A DNA stretch of 6,634 bases from Metaruminococcus_A sp964607135 (GTDB lineage: Bacteria > Bacillota > Clostridia > Oscillospirales > Ruminococcaceae), in NCBI GenBank assembly GCA_964607135.1, contig CAZSIV010000072.1, positions 1 through 6,634 on the forward strand, given 5' to 3'. Positions 1 through 6,535 of this stretch are shown in pieces; the stretch's first letter is position 1, and every line of letters starts with the position of its first letter. The notes below the pieces were generated by a model, which saw only the letters and a program-made list of their open reading frames with translations, was not told the DNA's origin and did no database searches. The translations under genes and the position numbers were made by a program.

Positions 1-1243
1 GCACCACCAGCCCGGCGGGGCCGAAGTGGTCGTCCTCCCGCTCGCCCTCCAGCAGGGCCCGGCAGTCGCCCACGTTGGTGGTCACATAGGGAATCCCCGC
101 CGCCATACCTTCCAGGATGGCTAGCGGCTGACCCTCGCTGAGGCTGGACAGGAGCAGCAGGTCCACCTCCGGCAGATGCTCCTTGATATTGACCAGACCC
201 AAAAATTCCACGTCCTGCGTCTCCAGCTCATCCAGGAACTCCACGCACTCCTGATAGTACACCGGGTCTTCCTCGCAGTTGCCCATGATCTTCAGCCGGG
301 CATCCGGCACCGTCCGCTTCACGATGTCAAAGGCCAGGAGCATGGTCTTCACATCCTTGATAGGCACCACCCGCAGCACCGTCCCCAGGGTCACGGGGCC
401 GCCATCCTTCTTGTTCAGGCAACAATCAAAATCCCTGACGTTCACGCCGTTGGGGATCACCGCGATCTTCTCCGGCGGACATTTCAGCTCAATTTGGAGG
501 GCGCGGTTGGCCTCAAACAGTGTCGTGACCACGCTGGATTGCTGGTAGGCGGTGAAGGAGAGCTTTTTGAAAAAGTCGATCCAAGGCTCCTTAAATTCCC
601 CTTCCACCCAGTTGGAGCGGATGATGTCCTCCTCCCGCTCCCTGGTATAGATGCCGTGCTCGGACAAAATCAGGGGGACATCCTCCACATAGGACGCGCA
701 GCTCCCCATTATGCCCGCGTAGCCGGCGGAGATGGCATGGTAGATGTCCGCCTTGGGGATATCCTGGGAGAGGGTATACATCAGAGGAAAATAGATTCCC
801 CGGAAATTCCAGAGGAACTGGAGAAATACTTTTCTGGATTTCAGCCTGCGGTACTCCTCCATGCAGATGTCAAAAAAGGATTCGCTCATCAACAGGTCGC
901 ACAGATGCTGGCGGTGCTGCTTTGCAAGCTCCAGCACGCCGCTCCAGTTGATGGTGTCTACGCTGCCAATCAGCAGCCCCTTCAGGGTCTCCTTTTCCGC
1001 CCTGGTCAGCTGAATCTTCCGGCCGGTCTTTTTAAATACCACGTCTCCTAAGTACAGCGTCTGGATCTCCTTGACGTTGTCAGGTATGTGGCATTTATAC
1101 TCCGACATTTCCTCTCTGGTGGTGGCGATGGCCCACACCACAAACTCTACATCCTGAAACTGGCTGCACAGCATCTGTACCCAGCTGGAAACTCCTCCCG
1201 GAACATAGGGATAACTTCCCTCACAGATCAGGCATACCCGCAT
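1..1243 (-). CDS. pelF: PelF-like GT4 glycosyltransferase, 3' end beyond window
   Basis: Retaining GT4-family glycosyltransferase, the cytosolic polymerase of Pel polysaccharide, expected to use UDP-amino sugars. My translation from ATG 1241-1243 gives 414 residues with no stop before the window edge; the family is usually about 470-510 residues, so the last part is off-window. Visible hallmarks: the N-terminal PelF signature CEGSYPYVPGGVSSW (7-21), HGIYTRER (196-203), IPNGV (263-267), the donor-binding stretch LRVVPIKDVKT (290-300) and the EX7E pair E370/E378 in SEGQPLAILEGMAAG. All expected GT4 motifs are intact, so it looks functional. The ATG lies 3 nt after the upstream stop and is preceded by a very strong SD inside the upstream gene, pointing to translational coupling. 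PelF normally partners the PelG transporter, expected next downstream but not visible. Family assignment is firm; donor specificity is inferred. Confidence 0.95.
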   Translation of the reverse strand, partial: MRVCLICEGSYPYVPGGVSSWVQMLCSQFQDVEFVVWAIATTREEMSEYKCHIPDNVKEIQTLYLGDVVFKKTGRKIQLTRAEKETLKGLLIGSVDTINWSGVLELAKQHRQHLCDLLMSESFFDICMEEYRRLKSRKVFLQFLWNFRGIYFPLMYTLSQDIPKADIYHAISAGYAGIMGSCASYVEDVPLILSEHGIYTREREEDIIRSNWVEGEFKEPWIDFFKKLSFTAYQQSSVVTTLFEANRALQIELKCPPEKIAVIPNGVNVRDFDCCLNKKDGGPVTLGTVLRVVPIKDVKTMLLAFDIVKRTVPDARLKIMGNCEEDPVYYQECVEFLDELETQDVEFLGLVNIKEHLPEVDLLLLSSLSEGQPLAILEGMAAGIPYVTTNVGDCRALLEGEREDDHFGPAGLVV

Positions 1244-1246
1244 TGA

Positions 1247-2953
1247 TTATTTCTCCTCCTCCAGTGTGAGTGTTCCATGGTCTTCCTGCATGCGCAGCAG
1301 GTAGTAGCCTTCTCCTAAATCCAGATAGGTCAGGCCTGTGGCATCCACGATGAGGTCGTCGGTGTGGAAAAAGAACGCCTGCCCTTTCACGGCGCCGGCG
1401 CAGTCCAGCTCTACCTGGTTGCCGCTCCGTATCCAGCCGTACTCCATCTCTCGATAACTTCTCACGTCGTCCTCGGTCTGGGTCAGCGTCCGGCCATCCA
1501 GCCAGTATGCGCGGGACAGGATTTCCGACTCAAAATAGCCGATTTGCAGCTTGCACTCATCCCAGGCGGCGGGGTCATCCTCATTGGTGATCAGGGATCG
1601 GACATCGAAGGCATGGGAGACCATGCCATAGGCCCCCAGCGTGGAGTAAATGGCAAAGAGATTGCCGTCGTCCATGGTGTTCCCGGCGGTGGCCAGGGGG
1701 AACACGGTGCGTTCCCCCTGCCAGGACAGCCGGGTATCCCGGCTGTCCAGCATCCCCCGGACAGCCAGAATCTCCGCGCCGGGGATATCCAGCATCTCCG
1801 GAAAAAAGTTGTCGGTTTCCAGGGTCAGCCCCTGGACGGTGTAGCCGGTGAAGAGCCCGGAGAAGCGGTCGATAAAATCCAGGTTAAAAACGATCTCCCC
1901 ATCATCCTGACAGTCGACGGAATAGGCCAGCTCCCCACCGAATTGCAGGGCCGACTTGCAGATGGTGATGAGGGCCGCGTCGTTCCCCAGCTTAAAACTC
2001 TCCTCGGAGGATGCCGCCACCAGGATGCTGGAAGTGTAGGGGGTATTGGAGCGCAGGGAGGTGCCCTGGAAGGTAGGCCACATCACGTCTCGGACAAAGC
2101 CCTGGGCGGAATAGCCGTATACCCGTCGGCACAGCTCCTCATCTTCCTCCGTAATCATGGGGAAATTGTCTAAAAATACGGCCTTTACTCCCAAAATCGG
2201 ATAAATAAAGTCCGGCAGCAGCGCGGTCATAGCCCCGGTCAGAAGCCCCGCGCAGCGCACGTCGGCCAGGAAGGTCCCGTTGATCACGCAGACGCTTCCG
2301 CTCTGCCAGTCATGTGTATAGAGGATGGGGATGTAATCCTCACTCACGACTCGCAGATAGACATACGCATCCTCATCGATCGTCATCCGGACGGAGCCGC
2401 TGTCTCCGTCGTACCAGGCCTTCTCCGGCTGAAGGGGAAGCAGGGGCTTTTCGAAAAGCATATAATGAAAATCATCCCCTGGGGTGATCTCCCGGACGCC
2501 GAATACCGGCCACAGAGAGGCGTCATCCTCTCCTTCGGCCAAGCCCGCCGCCAGAATGACCCGACCTCCTTCAGAGATGAAGCCGGTCAGCTCCTCCGGG
2601 TCCACCCAGCGGCTAATGGAATTATGGCAGAAAATCACCAGGTCATCCAGCTCCGCCTGCTCCACGTCCAGCCGACCCTCCCCGGCCACCGTAAACTGGA
2701 GGTCTTGGCAGAGCTGCCGGACATTGCCGTAAATCTCTCCATAGCGTCCGTCCTCAGAATCCCCCAGAATCCAGACCCGGGGCGTATCCCCCTTGCTCAC
2801 CTGTCTGGCCGACATAAACTCCCGTTCCAGGGCGGAGTAGGTCACGGCCTGAACGCTGGCCGGCTGGCTCTCATGAACATCGTAAACGAGAAAAATGCCG
2901 CCCAGGCCGGCAATGATGAAAATAATGTACAGAAACCGTTTAAATGATACCAT
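1247..2953 (-). CDS. Membrane-anchored Pel-locus protein, DUF2194-like/deacetylase-like fold, PelA position
   Basis: 568 residues. A short basic N-terminus and one hydrophobic segment (about 7-24, FLYIIFIIAGLGGIFLVY) suggest a signal anchor with the rest outside the membrane. Residues about 58-250 resemble a Rossmann/glutaminase-like domain (ILGDSEDG at 62-69, GGRVILAAGL at 129-138). Residues about 255-490 look like the deacetylase-like barrel of DUF2194-type proteins found in Gram-positive Pel loci: LDNFPMI (261-267), GGELAYS (339-345), MVSHAFDV (444-451). The C-terminal 500-568 part looks beta-rich. Its place between pelE and pelF is where Gram-positive clusters carry the PelA-type deacetylase. 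However, the paired histidines expected after the G-x-E stretch appear to be Ser345 and Gln349, so catalysis is doubtful. The start ATG has a good SD. Domain assignment comes from motif recall, not a search; function could be chain handling rather than deacetylation. Confidence 0.75.
   Translation of the reverse strand: MVSFKRFLYIIFIIAGLGGIFLVYDVHESQPASVQAVTYSALEREFMSARQVSKGDTPRVWILGDSEDGRYGEIYGNVRQLCQDLQFTVAGEGRLDVEQAELDDLVIFCHNSISRWVDPEELTGFISEGGRVILAAGLAEGEDDASLWPVFGVREITPGDDFHYMLFEKPLLPLQPEKAWYDGDSGSVRMTIDEDAYVYLRVVSEDYIPILYTHDWQSGSVCVINGTFLADVRCAGLLTGAMTALLPDFIYPILGVKAVFLDNFPMITEEDEELCRRVYGYSAQGFVRDVMWPTFQGTSLRSNTPYTSSILVAASSEESFKLGNDAALITICKSALQFGGELAYSVDCQDDGEIVFNLDFIDRFSGLFTGYTVQGLTLETDNFFPEMLDIPGAEILAVRGMLDSRDTRLSWQGERTVFPLATAGNTMDDGNLFAIYSTLGAYGMVSHAFDVRSLITNEDDPAAWDECKLQIGYFESEILSRAYWLDGRTLTQTEDDVRSYREMEYGWIRSGNQVELDCAGAVKGQAFFFHTDDLIVDATGLTYLDLGEGYYLLRMQEDHGTLTLEEEK
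1253..1262 (-). promoter_or_regulatory. Ribosome binding site of pelF, inside the upstream gene
   Basis: The minus strand reads GGAGGAGGAG, then 9 nt to the pelF ATG. The same bases encode the final Glu-Glu-Glu of the upstream 568-residue protein, so ribosomes terminating there sit on the pelF SD. The repeated register gives several usable spacings. Confidence 0.8.
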
Positions 2954-2960
2954 ATTGTTG

Positions 2961-2966
2961 CTCCCT
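2961..2966 (-). promoter_or_regulatory. Ribosome binding site of the 568-residue PelA-position gene
   Basis: AGGGAG on the minus strand, 7 nt before ATG 2951-2953. It supports this start over later in-frame ones, because the hydrophobic anchor follows immediately. The 53-nt gap to pelE shows no terminator-like hairpin plus T-run. Confidence 0.7.
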
Positions 2967-3006
2967 GTATGAAACGATCTGTTTTTCCATGAAGGGAAAT
3001 ACGTAG

Positions 3007-3915
3007 TCAGCCGTTCGCCGCCGCGTCGGAGAGGCGGCCCTTCCAGTAGCGTAGCTGTTCAAGCCCTTTGGGGGAGAGGCGGACCTGTCGATTTTTGCAC
3101 AGATCATTCAGAATATCCTCGAATTTCTGCGGCTCTCCTGTCCGATAGAACATATTCAGCATACTGTGATAGACGGCCTCGCTGCGTATCTGGTCCGCGC
3201 GCTCCTGCCAGAGGCGCTCCGCGTCCGTATACCGGCCAAGCTCCACCAGGGAGTTTAGATACGCCTCGTACTCTCGCTGAGAAACCTCGCTCTCCCCGGC
3301 GCCAATCTGTCCGTTCACCAGGTCGCACAGGCGTTTCTGATAGGCGCTTTGCTCCCTGGATGAGAGGATGCCGCTGGTCAGCATATTGATGAGGGCCCCG
3401 CAGGCCGCGTGGTACTTCTCTGGGTCGTCGGGGTTCTGGGCGTAATCCCTGCGGCACTCCAGCCACTGGGTCTGGTGGAGACGATAGATCTCCGTTTTCG
3501 CTACCGCCGCGTAATGGGCCGCCTCCGAGTCCTCATCCTGCTCCGCCGCCAGAAGCACCTTGTAATTCTCCGTTAGGTCTTTCTTCAGCTGCTTGAGCAA
3601 AAGGTCTCGTTTTTCCTCGTTGGCGCTGATGGCCATGGCGTCCTCCACCGGCACTACGTTCAGCGCTTCCCGCACATTGGGGTGATCCGGCTGCAGATCG
3701 ACCTCGAAGGCGCGGATCAGGATGGCATCCCGGTCTACGCCGATCCTCTTCCAGAAAGCCTGGAGCAGTCCCGGCAGAAAATAGATGAAAAAGCCAAGCC
3801 CCGGGAAGAAGATGAAAAAAGCCGCTATCCCAGCCCCCTCCCGACGGATTCTCTTTATGACGACATACAGCACCGTCAGGGCAAAATTCGCTCCTAAAAA
3901 CCAAATCAACATCAC
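3007..3915 (-). CDS. pelE: PelE-like membrane scaffold protein with TPR-like cytoplasmic region
   Basis: 302 residues (301 from the second start). Two hydrophobic segments, about 2-20 and 29-54 (rich in Phe/Gly/Pro), are separated by a short basic loop (KRIRRE, 21-26). They are followed by a soluble, helical, charged region. Residues about 86-112 (NVVPVEDAMAISANEEKRDL and onward) resemble the segment joining membrane and helical parts in Gram-positive PelE proteins. Residues about 215-300 contain TPR-like helical pairs (YLNSLVELGRYTDAERLWQE; YHSMLNMFYRTGEPQKFEDI). In P. aeruginosa PelE pairs with PelD and carries TPRs, and here the gene directly follows the PelD homologue by 27 nt. The start is GTG 3913-3915 immediately followed by ATG 3910-3912; either could be used. 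Sequence similarity in this family is weak, so the name rests on architecture and context. Confidence 0.85.
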   Translation of the reverse strand: MMLIWFLGANFALTVLYVVIKRIRREGAGIAAFFIFFPGLGFFIYFLPGLLQAFWKRIGVDRDAILIRAFEVDLQPDHPNVREALNVVPVEDAMAISANEEKRDLLLKQLKKDLTENYKVLLAAEQDEDSEAAHYAAVAKTEIYRLHQTQWLECRRDYAQNPDDPEKYHAACGALINMLTSGILSSREQSAYQKRLCDLVNGQIGAGESEVSQREYEAYLNSLVELGRYTDAERLWQERADQIRSEAVYHSMLNMFYRTGEPQKFEDILNDLCKNRQVRLSPKGLEQLRYWKGRLSDAAANG

Positions 3916-3921
3916 TGTAAG

Positions 3922-3928
3922 CTCACTT
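3922..3928 (-). promoter_or_regulatory. Ribosome binding site of pelE
   Basis: AAGTGAG on the minus strand lies 6 nt before the GTG and 9 nt before the ATG codon. The spacing slightly favours ATG 3910-3912 as the true start, which would shorten PelE by one residue. It is a weaker SD than those of the other three genes. Confidence 0.5.
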
Positions 3929-3942
3929 TCCGCCCAGGGGGC

Positions 3943-6084
3943 TTAGACTGTCGTCGATGCGCTCAGGACCGCATCCGGCTTGTTCGAAACCAGATGGGCA
4001 TCCACACCGCAAGCCGAGAAGCGCTCTTGCAGGTACTCGAGGCTCTCAGGGCCGGTATTGTTCAGCAGGGCAAACAGCTGCCCTTTCTCATCGGTCCCCA
4101 GGCGATCCACCACGCGCAGCGTCCGACCGACTGCGGCCGCAGTCTCTGTCAGGGAGCCGGAATACGCGAGCTCCACCACGCAGTATTCCGCCATGCCCTT
4201 CTCCGCCTTCTCCCGGGCAAGATCGACCTGCCTGCGGAACGCATCCGGCTTCATGATCTCCGTGCCATCCACATAGCGCTCCGCCCTGGACAGCTCCTCA
4301 TATTGCAGCGCCTTTTCCATAGAGTCCCGCAGCAGCAGGGACATGGTCTTCAGTAGATTGACATGGTACAGCGTCTCGCACTCATAGGGCAGCGTCTTGA
4401 TGAGTACCACCGCCGCGGGGGCGTCCCGGCAGACAATGGGCAACACAATGGCGGGCTCCCCACTCCCCAGCTTGCCCTGATAGAGTTCGCCCCGGGTCAC
4501 CGCGGTATAAATCCAAGGAAAGTTGGAAAGATTCCATGACCTTCCCTCCATGACGGAGTTGTCGCTCAGCGCGCCCACCAGCCGGAGCCAGGGACTTCCC
4601 GCCTGCCCCTGGTAGACGGCCACCGTATCCGTGCGGACCAGCTCGGAAATGACCTGCACGGTCTCCATGAGGATGCGGTCCGGTTCCTGAACCATCAGGC
4701 GGCTGACCAGGTCGTACAGCTTTGGAAAGCCGGTTTTAGAGGTCAAAAGACGCTCCTCATACTCATTTTTTATGAGTACGTTTTCATCGTTGATGGCCTT
4801 GAGGTCATCATATTCCTCCTTCAGCATGTCCAGATCCAGGCGGACGTTCCAGGCGTCCTGCTTGAGGGTATTGGTGGTGTAGCTGACGATGAGGCCCAAC
4901 GATACATATTGCACAAATGTCTGTATCGCGCCCGCATAGGAGGAGAAGGTAGTCATCGCCAGAAGGCTCAGGTTCTGGCTGTAGAGATAGGCGGCACTGG
5001 CCAGAAGCGCCGCCAAGGTGCTCTGGTAAATGTTGTATGAGATGGCGATCAAAATGACGTAGATCATCAGCCAGTCGATCTGAGAAAACAGGTTGTGGGA
5101 GTTGCAGAGGGAGCTCAGGAAAAAAAACGCCTCAAAAATCACAAGGTTTTCCACCAACTGGCGGATATTCGCCGGAATGGTCCATTTTTTCTTATTCCGG
5201 CCCCTGTTCTTAACCCGCTCATAGGTGATCTCGCCCTTTTTAAGCTGCTCATCCAGGTTTCGAAAATTGCTCCATCCCAGCTCCTGTCTGATCCGACTGC
5301 TGTCCGCCAATGTGATACAGCTGGGCTCTTCCCACTGAACGGCTTTCTCCTGAAGATTCTGCTGCCAGCAGATCAGCTGGTATAGGCGCTGCGCGGAAAT
5401 TTTACCGTCTCCGCAGACATTGTAAACACGCTGTGTTCCGGTGTCTATCACCCGCTTGATGGCGTCTGCCAGGTCGGAGACGTGGAGCGGCTGGAACACA
5501 CTGGCCGACATACGGTTCTCCCCCCGTGTCACGGCGGAAAAGATCCGGCTCAAAAAGTCGTCTTGATCCTCTCTCGGCCGGTCGGAATAAAGCTGGGATA
5601 CCCGCAGGATCACTCCATCCATGCCGTATTGCTTTTGATAAATTTCCAGGAGCTGCTCCTCCTGGATAAACCGGATGCCCCGTTCGCTGACGGCGGCGCA
5701 GTCTGTGGACTCATCGGCCTTCTCTCCGGTATTTCCGTACACCTGTGTGGAGGACAGCAGGACAAACTTCATCCGTGGGAACGCGACCGCCGCCCGCAGC
5801 GAACGGGTCAGTAGGGTCACATCCTCGTCCGATTCCTCCCCGTGGGAACTGCTTATGTAATCGTTTCCGGCAAATATGACGCAGTCCGGCGCGATGGAGC
5901 GCAGGAGTTTCCCAAAGCCATCCCCTTTGCGGGGACTGCGGTAGAAGCGATGCAGAGAGCCGCCCTTTGCTTTCCGTGGAAGCTCCTTGTCTGACAGAAG
6001 GTAGACATCGTTTCCCTCCTGCCCCAGCCGTTCGACTAGCGTTTTCGCCAGTTCGTCTCCCGTCCCAATATAGACAATTTTCAT
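3943..6084 (-). CDS. pelD: PelD-like c-di-GMP receptor fused to an N-terminal SDR (epimerase-type) domain
   Basis: 713 residues. Residues 1-290 form an extended-SDR-like domain: GTGDELA (7-13) at the dinucleotide loop, SSTQVYG (111-117), LRVSQLYSDRP (160-170), PLHVSDLADAI (199-209), VYNVCGD (220-226), LGW (269-271). The positions of the catalytic Tyr and Lys read as Arg135 and Phe139. After a basic linker (291-300) come four hydrophobic segments, about 309-328, 336-352, 354-370 and 383-403. A coiled-coil-like stretch (405-445), a GAF-like domain (about 455-595) and a short degenerate GGDEF domain (about 608-703) follow. The GGDEF signature position reads EKGQL (666-670), while the inhibitory-site RVVD (657-660) is intact; R688 could be the second arginine. 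Four TMs, GAF and degenerate GGDEF is the PelD architecture, which recruits the Pel synthase and activates it on c-di-GMP binding. Not a cyclase. The SDR role is unknown. Confidence 0.9.
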   Translation of the reverse strand: MKIVYIGTGDELAKTLVERLGQEGNDVYLLSDKELPRKAKGGSLHRFYRSPRKGDGFGKLLRSIAPDCVIFAGNDYISSSHGEESDEDVTLLTRSLRAAVAFPRMKFVLLSSTQVYGNTGEKADESTDCAAVSERGIRFIQEEQLLEIYQKQYGMDGVILRVSQLYSDRPREDQDDFLSRIFSAVTRGENRMSASVFQPLHVSDLADAIKRVIDTGTQRVYNVCGDGKISAQRLYQLICWQQNLQEKAVQWEEPSCITLADSSRIRQELGWSNFRNLDEQLKKGEITYERVKNRGRNKKKWTIPANIRQLVENLVIFEAFFFLSSLCNSHNLFSQIDWLMIYVILIAISYNIYQSTLAALLASAAYLYSQNLSLLAMTTFSSYAGAIQTFVQYVSLGLIVSYTTNTLKQDAWNVRLDLDMLKEEYDDLKAINDENVLIKNEYEERLLTSKTGFPKLYDLVSRLMVQEPDRILMETVQVISELVRTDTVAVYQGQAGSPWLRLVGALSDNSVMEGRSWNLSNFPWIYTAVTRGELYQGKLGSGEPAIVLPIVCRDAPAAVVLIKTLPYECETLYHVNLLKTMSLLLRDSMEKALQYEELSRAERYVDGTEIMKPDAFRRQVDLAREKAEKGMAEYCVVELAYSGSLTETAAAVGRTLRVVDRLGTDEKGQLFALLNNTGPESLEYLQERFSACGVDAHLVSNKPDAVLSASTTV

Positions 6085-6087
6085 AAG

Positions 6088-6136
6088 GATTCGCTCCTCC
6101 GAATTACCTGATAACCACTGTTTTTGTTGATTCGCT
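6088..6136 (-). repeat. Direct repeat AGCGAATC flanking the pelD SD region
   Basis: The octamer AGCGAATC occurs on the minus strand at 6136-6129 (3' arm of the hairpin) and again at 6095-6088, abutting the GGAGG. The single complementary arm ATTCGCT (6147-6141) could therefore pair with either copy, giving two mutually exclusive stems. Confidence 0.55.
6096..6100 (-). promoter_or_regulatory. Ribosome binding site of pelD, within a potential hairpin loop
   Basis: GGAGG on the minus strand, 11 nt before ATG 6082-6084, a slightly long spacing. It is overlapped by a small inverted repeat, ATTCG-GAGGAG-CGAAT (6104-6089), that would present the SD in a 6-nt loop. It is also directly followed by AGCGAATC, which is repeated upstream. 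Confidence 0.65.
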
Positions 6137-6147
6137 TGATAGCGAAT
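6129..6147 (-). repeat. Perfect inverted repeat in the pelD leader
   Basis: The minus strand reads ATTCGCT-ATCA-AGCGAAT, 7-bp perfect arms with a 4-nt loop, about 45 nt upstream of the pelD start. No T-run follows on either strand that would make it an intrinsic terminator. It could be an RNA hairpin in the leader or an operator for a dimeric regulator; the sequence alone does not decide. Confidence 0.6.
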
Positions 6148-6219
6148 ATGATTGATTCAGAACAAGGCTGAAGGTCGCAGACAAAAAATTCTGTGTCTTA
6201 AACAACCAAGGATTATTTC

Positions 6220-6535
6220 ACCTAGCGGTTTTTGATGAAATTCCGCCATCCGCGCCCATCTGACCTGGATTTCTCCGGACGCCCTACCCAAAAAATCGAC
6301 GGGCTTTTTCTGCCTCGGCATAACAGACGATAATACCCCTGGCATCCTGGGAACAATGCGGCGGGGAAGCTTCTCCTCATATGCTTTGGAATAGGCGGCC
6401 GACTCCTCGTCCTGTACTGAGATTAACCGCCTCTATGCCGGTATACTCCAATACATACCGGATGGCGGACAAACGCCCCAGCGCCAAGGCTACCACGTAG
6501 ATATGGTCCCGCACACCGGCCACGAATATCTTCAT
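6220..6535 (-). pseudogene. Remnant of a galE-like UDP-sugar 4-epimerase gene
   Basis: A 52-codon frame (6535-6377) begins MKIFVAG and continues VRDHIYVVALALG, then TGIEAVNLSTGRG. This matches the GalE C-terminal half (typically VRDYIHVVDLALG and TGxEAVNLGTGRG). The homology then moves to another frame for EKLPRRIVPRMPG (6375-6337, GalE-like KIPYKIVPRRPGD), and back to the first for CYAEAEKARRFFG (6325-6287, GalE-like CYADxxKA.ELG). It appears to return to the second frame for a tail ending near 6220 (HQKPLG). The middle of GalE is missing before VRD, and MKIFVAG may be the original N-terminus (GalE: MKILVTGG) joined by a deletion. In-frame stops at 6377-6379 and 6284-6286 interrupt it. GalE-type epimerases supply UDP-Gal/UDP-GalNAc, the latter a Pel precursor, and the remnant has the operon's orientation. 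Assembly error could explain a frameshift, but not the deletion as well. Confidence 0.8.

Noticed and set aside
176..1051. Plus-strand open frame of 291 codons
   Set aside because: It lies fully antisense to pelF, whose motifs are unmistakable. Its translation shows no recognisable family and no SD precedes the start.
1364..2173. Plus-strand open frame of 269 codons, and a similar one at 2312-2947
   Set aside because: Both are antisense to the 568-residue gene, low in recognisable motifs, and typical of GC-rich shadow frames.
3104..3904. Two minus-strand frames of about 120 codons overlapping pelE
   Set aside because: They are shifted frames inside pelE with Arg/Gly/Pro-rich translations and no start signals; the pelE frame has membrane segments and TPR-like helices.
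3943..4260. Active diguanylate cyclase
   Set aside because: The GGDEF signature is replaced by EKGQL and the domain is too short, leaving only the I-site.
6129..6147. Intrinsic terminator between the galE remnant and pelD
   Set aside because: The stem is 7 bp and AT-containing, with AATCAACAAAAAC after it on the minus strand and no T-run; on the plus strand no T-run follows either.
6135..6165. Sigma-70 type promoter for the operon (TTGTTC, 18 nt, TATCAA on the minus strand)
   Set aside because: The -10 match is poor and overlaps the hairpin; several equally weak alternatives exist in this AT-rich stretch.
6157..6345. 62-codon minus-strand frame as a small protein gene
   Set aside because: Its beginning (MPG) continues the GalE-like EKLPRRIVPRMPG upstream of its start, so it is part of the decayed epimerase, not an independent gene.
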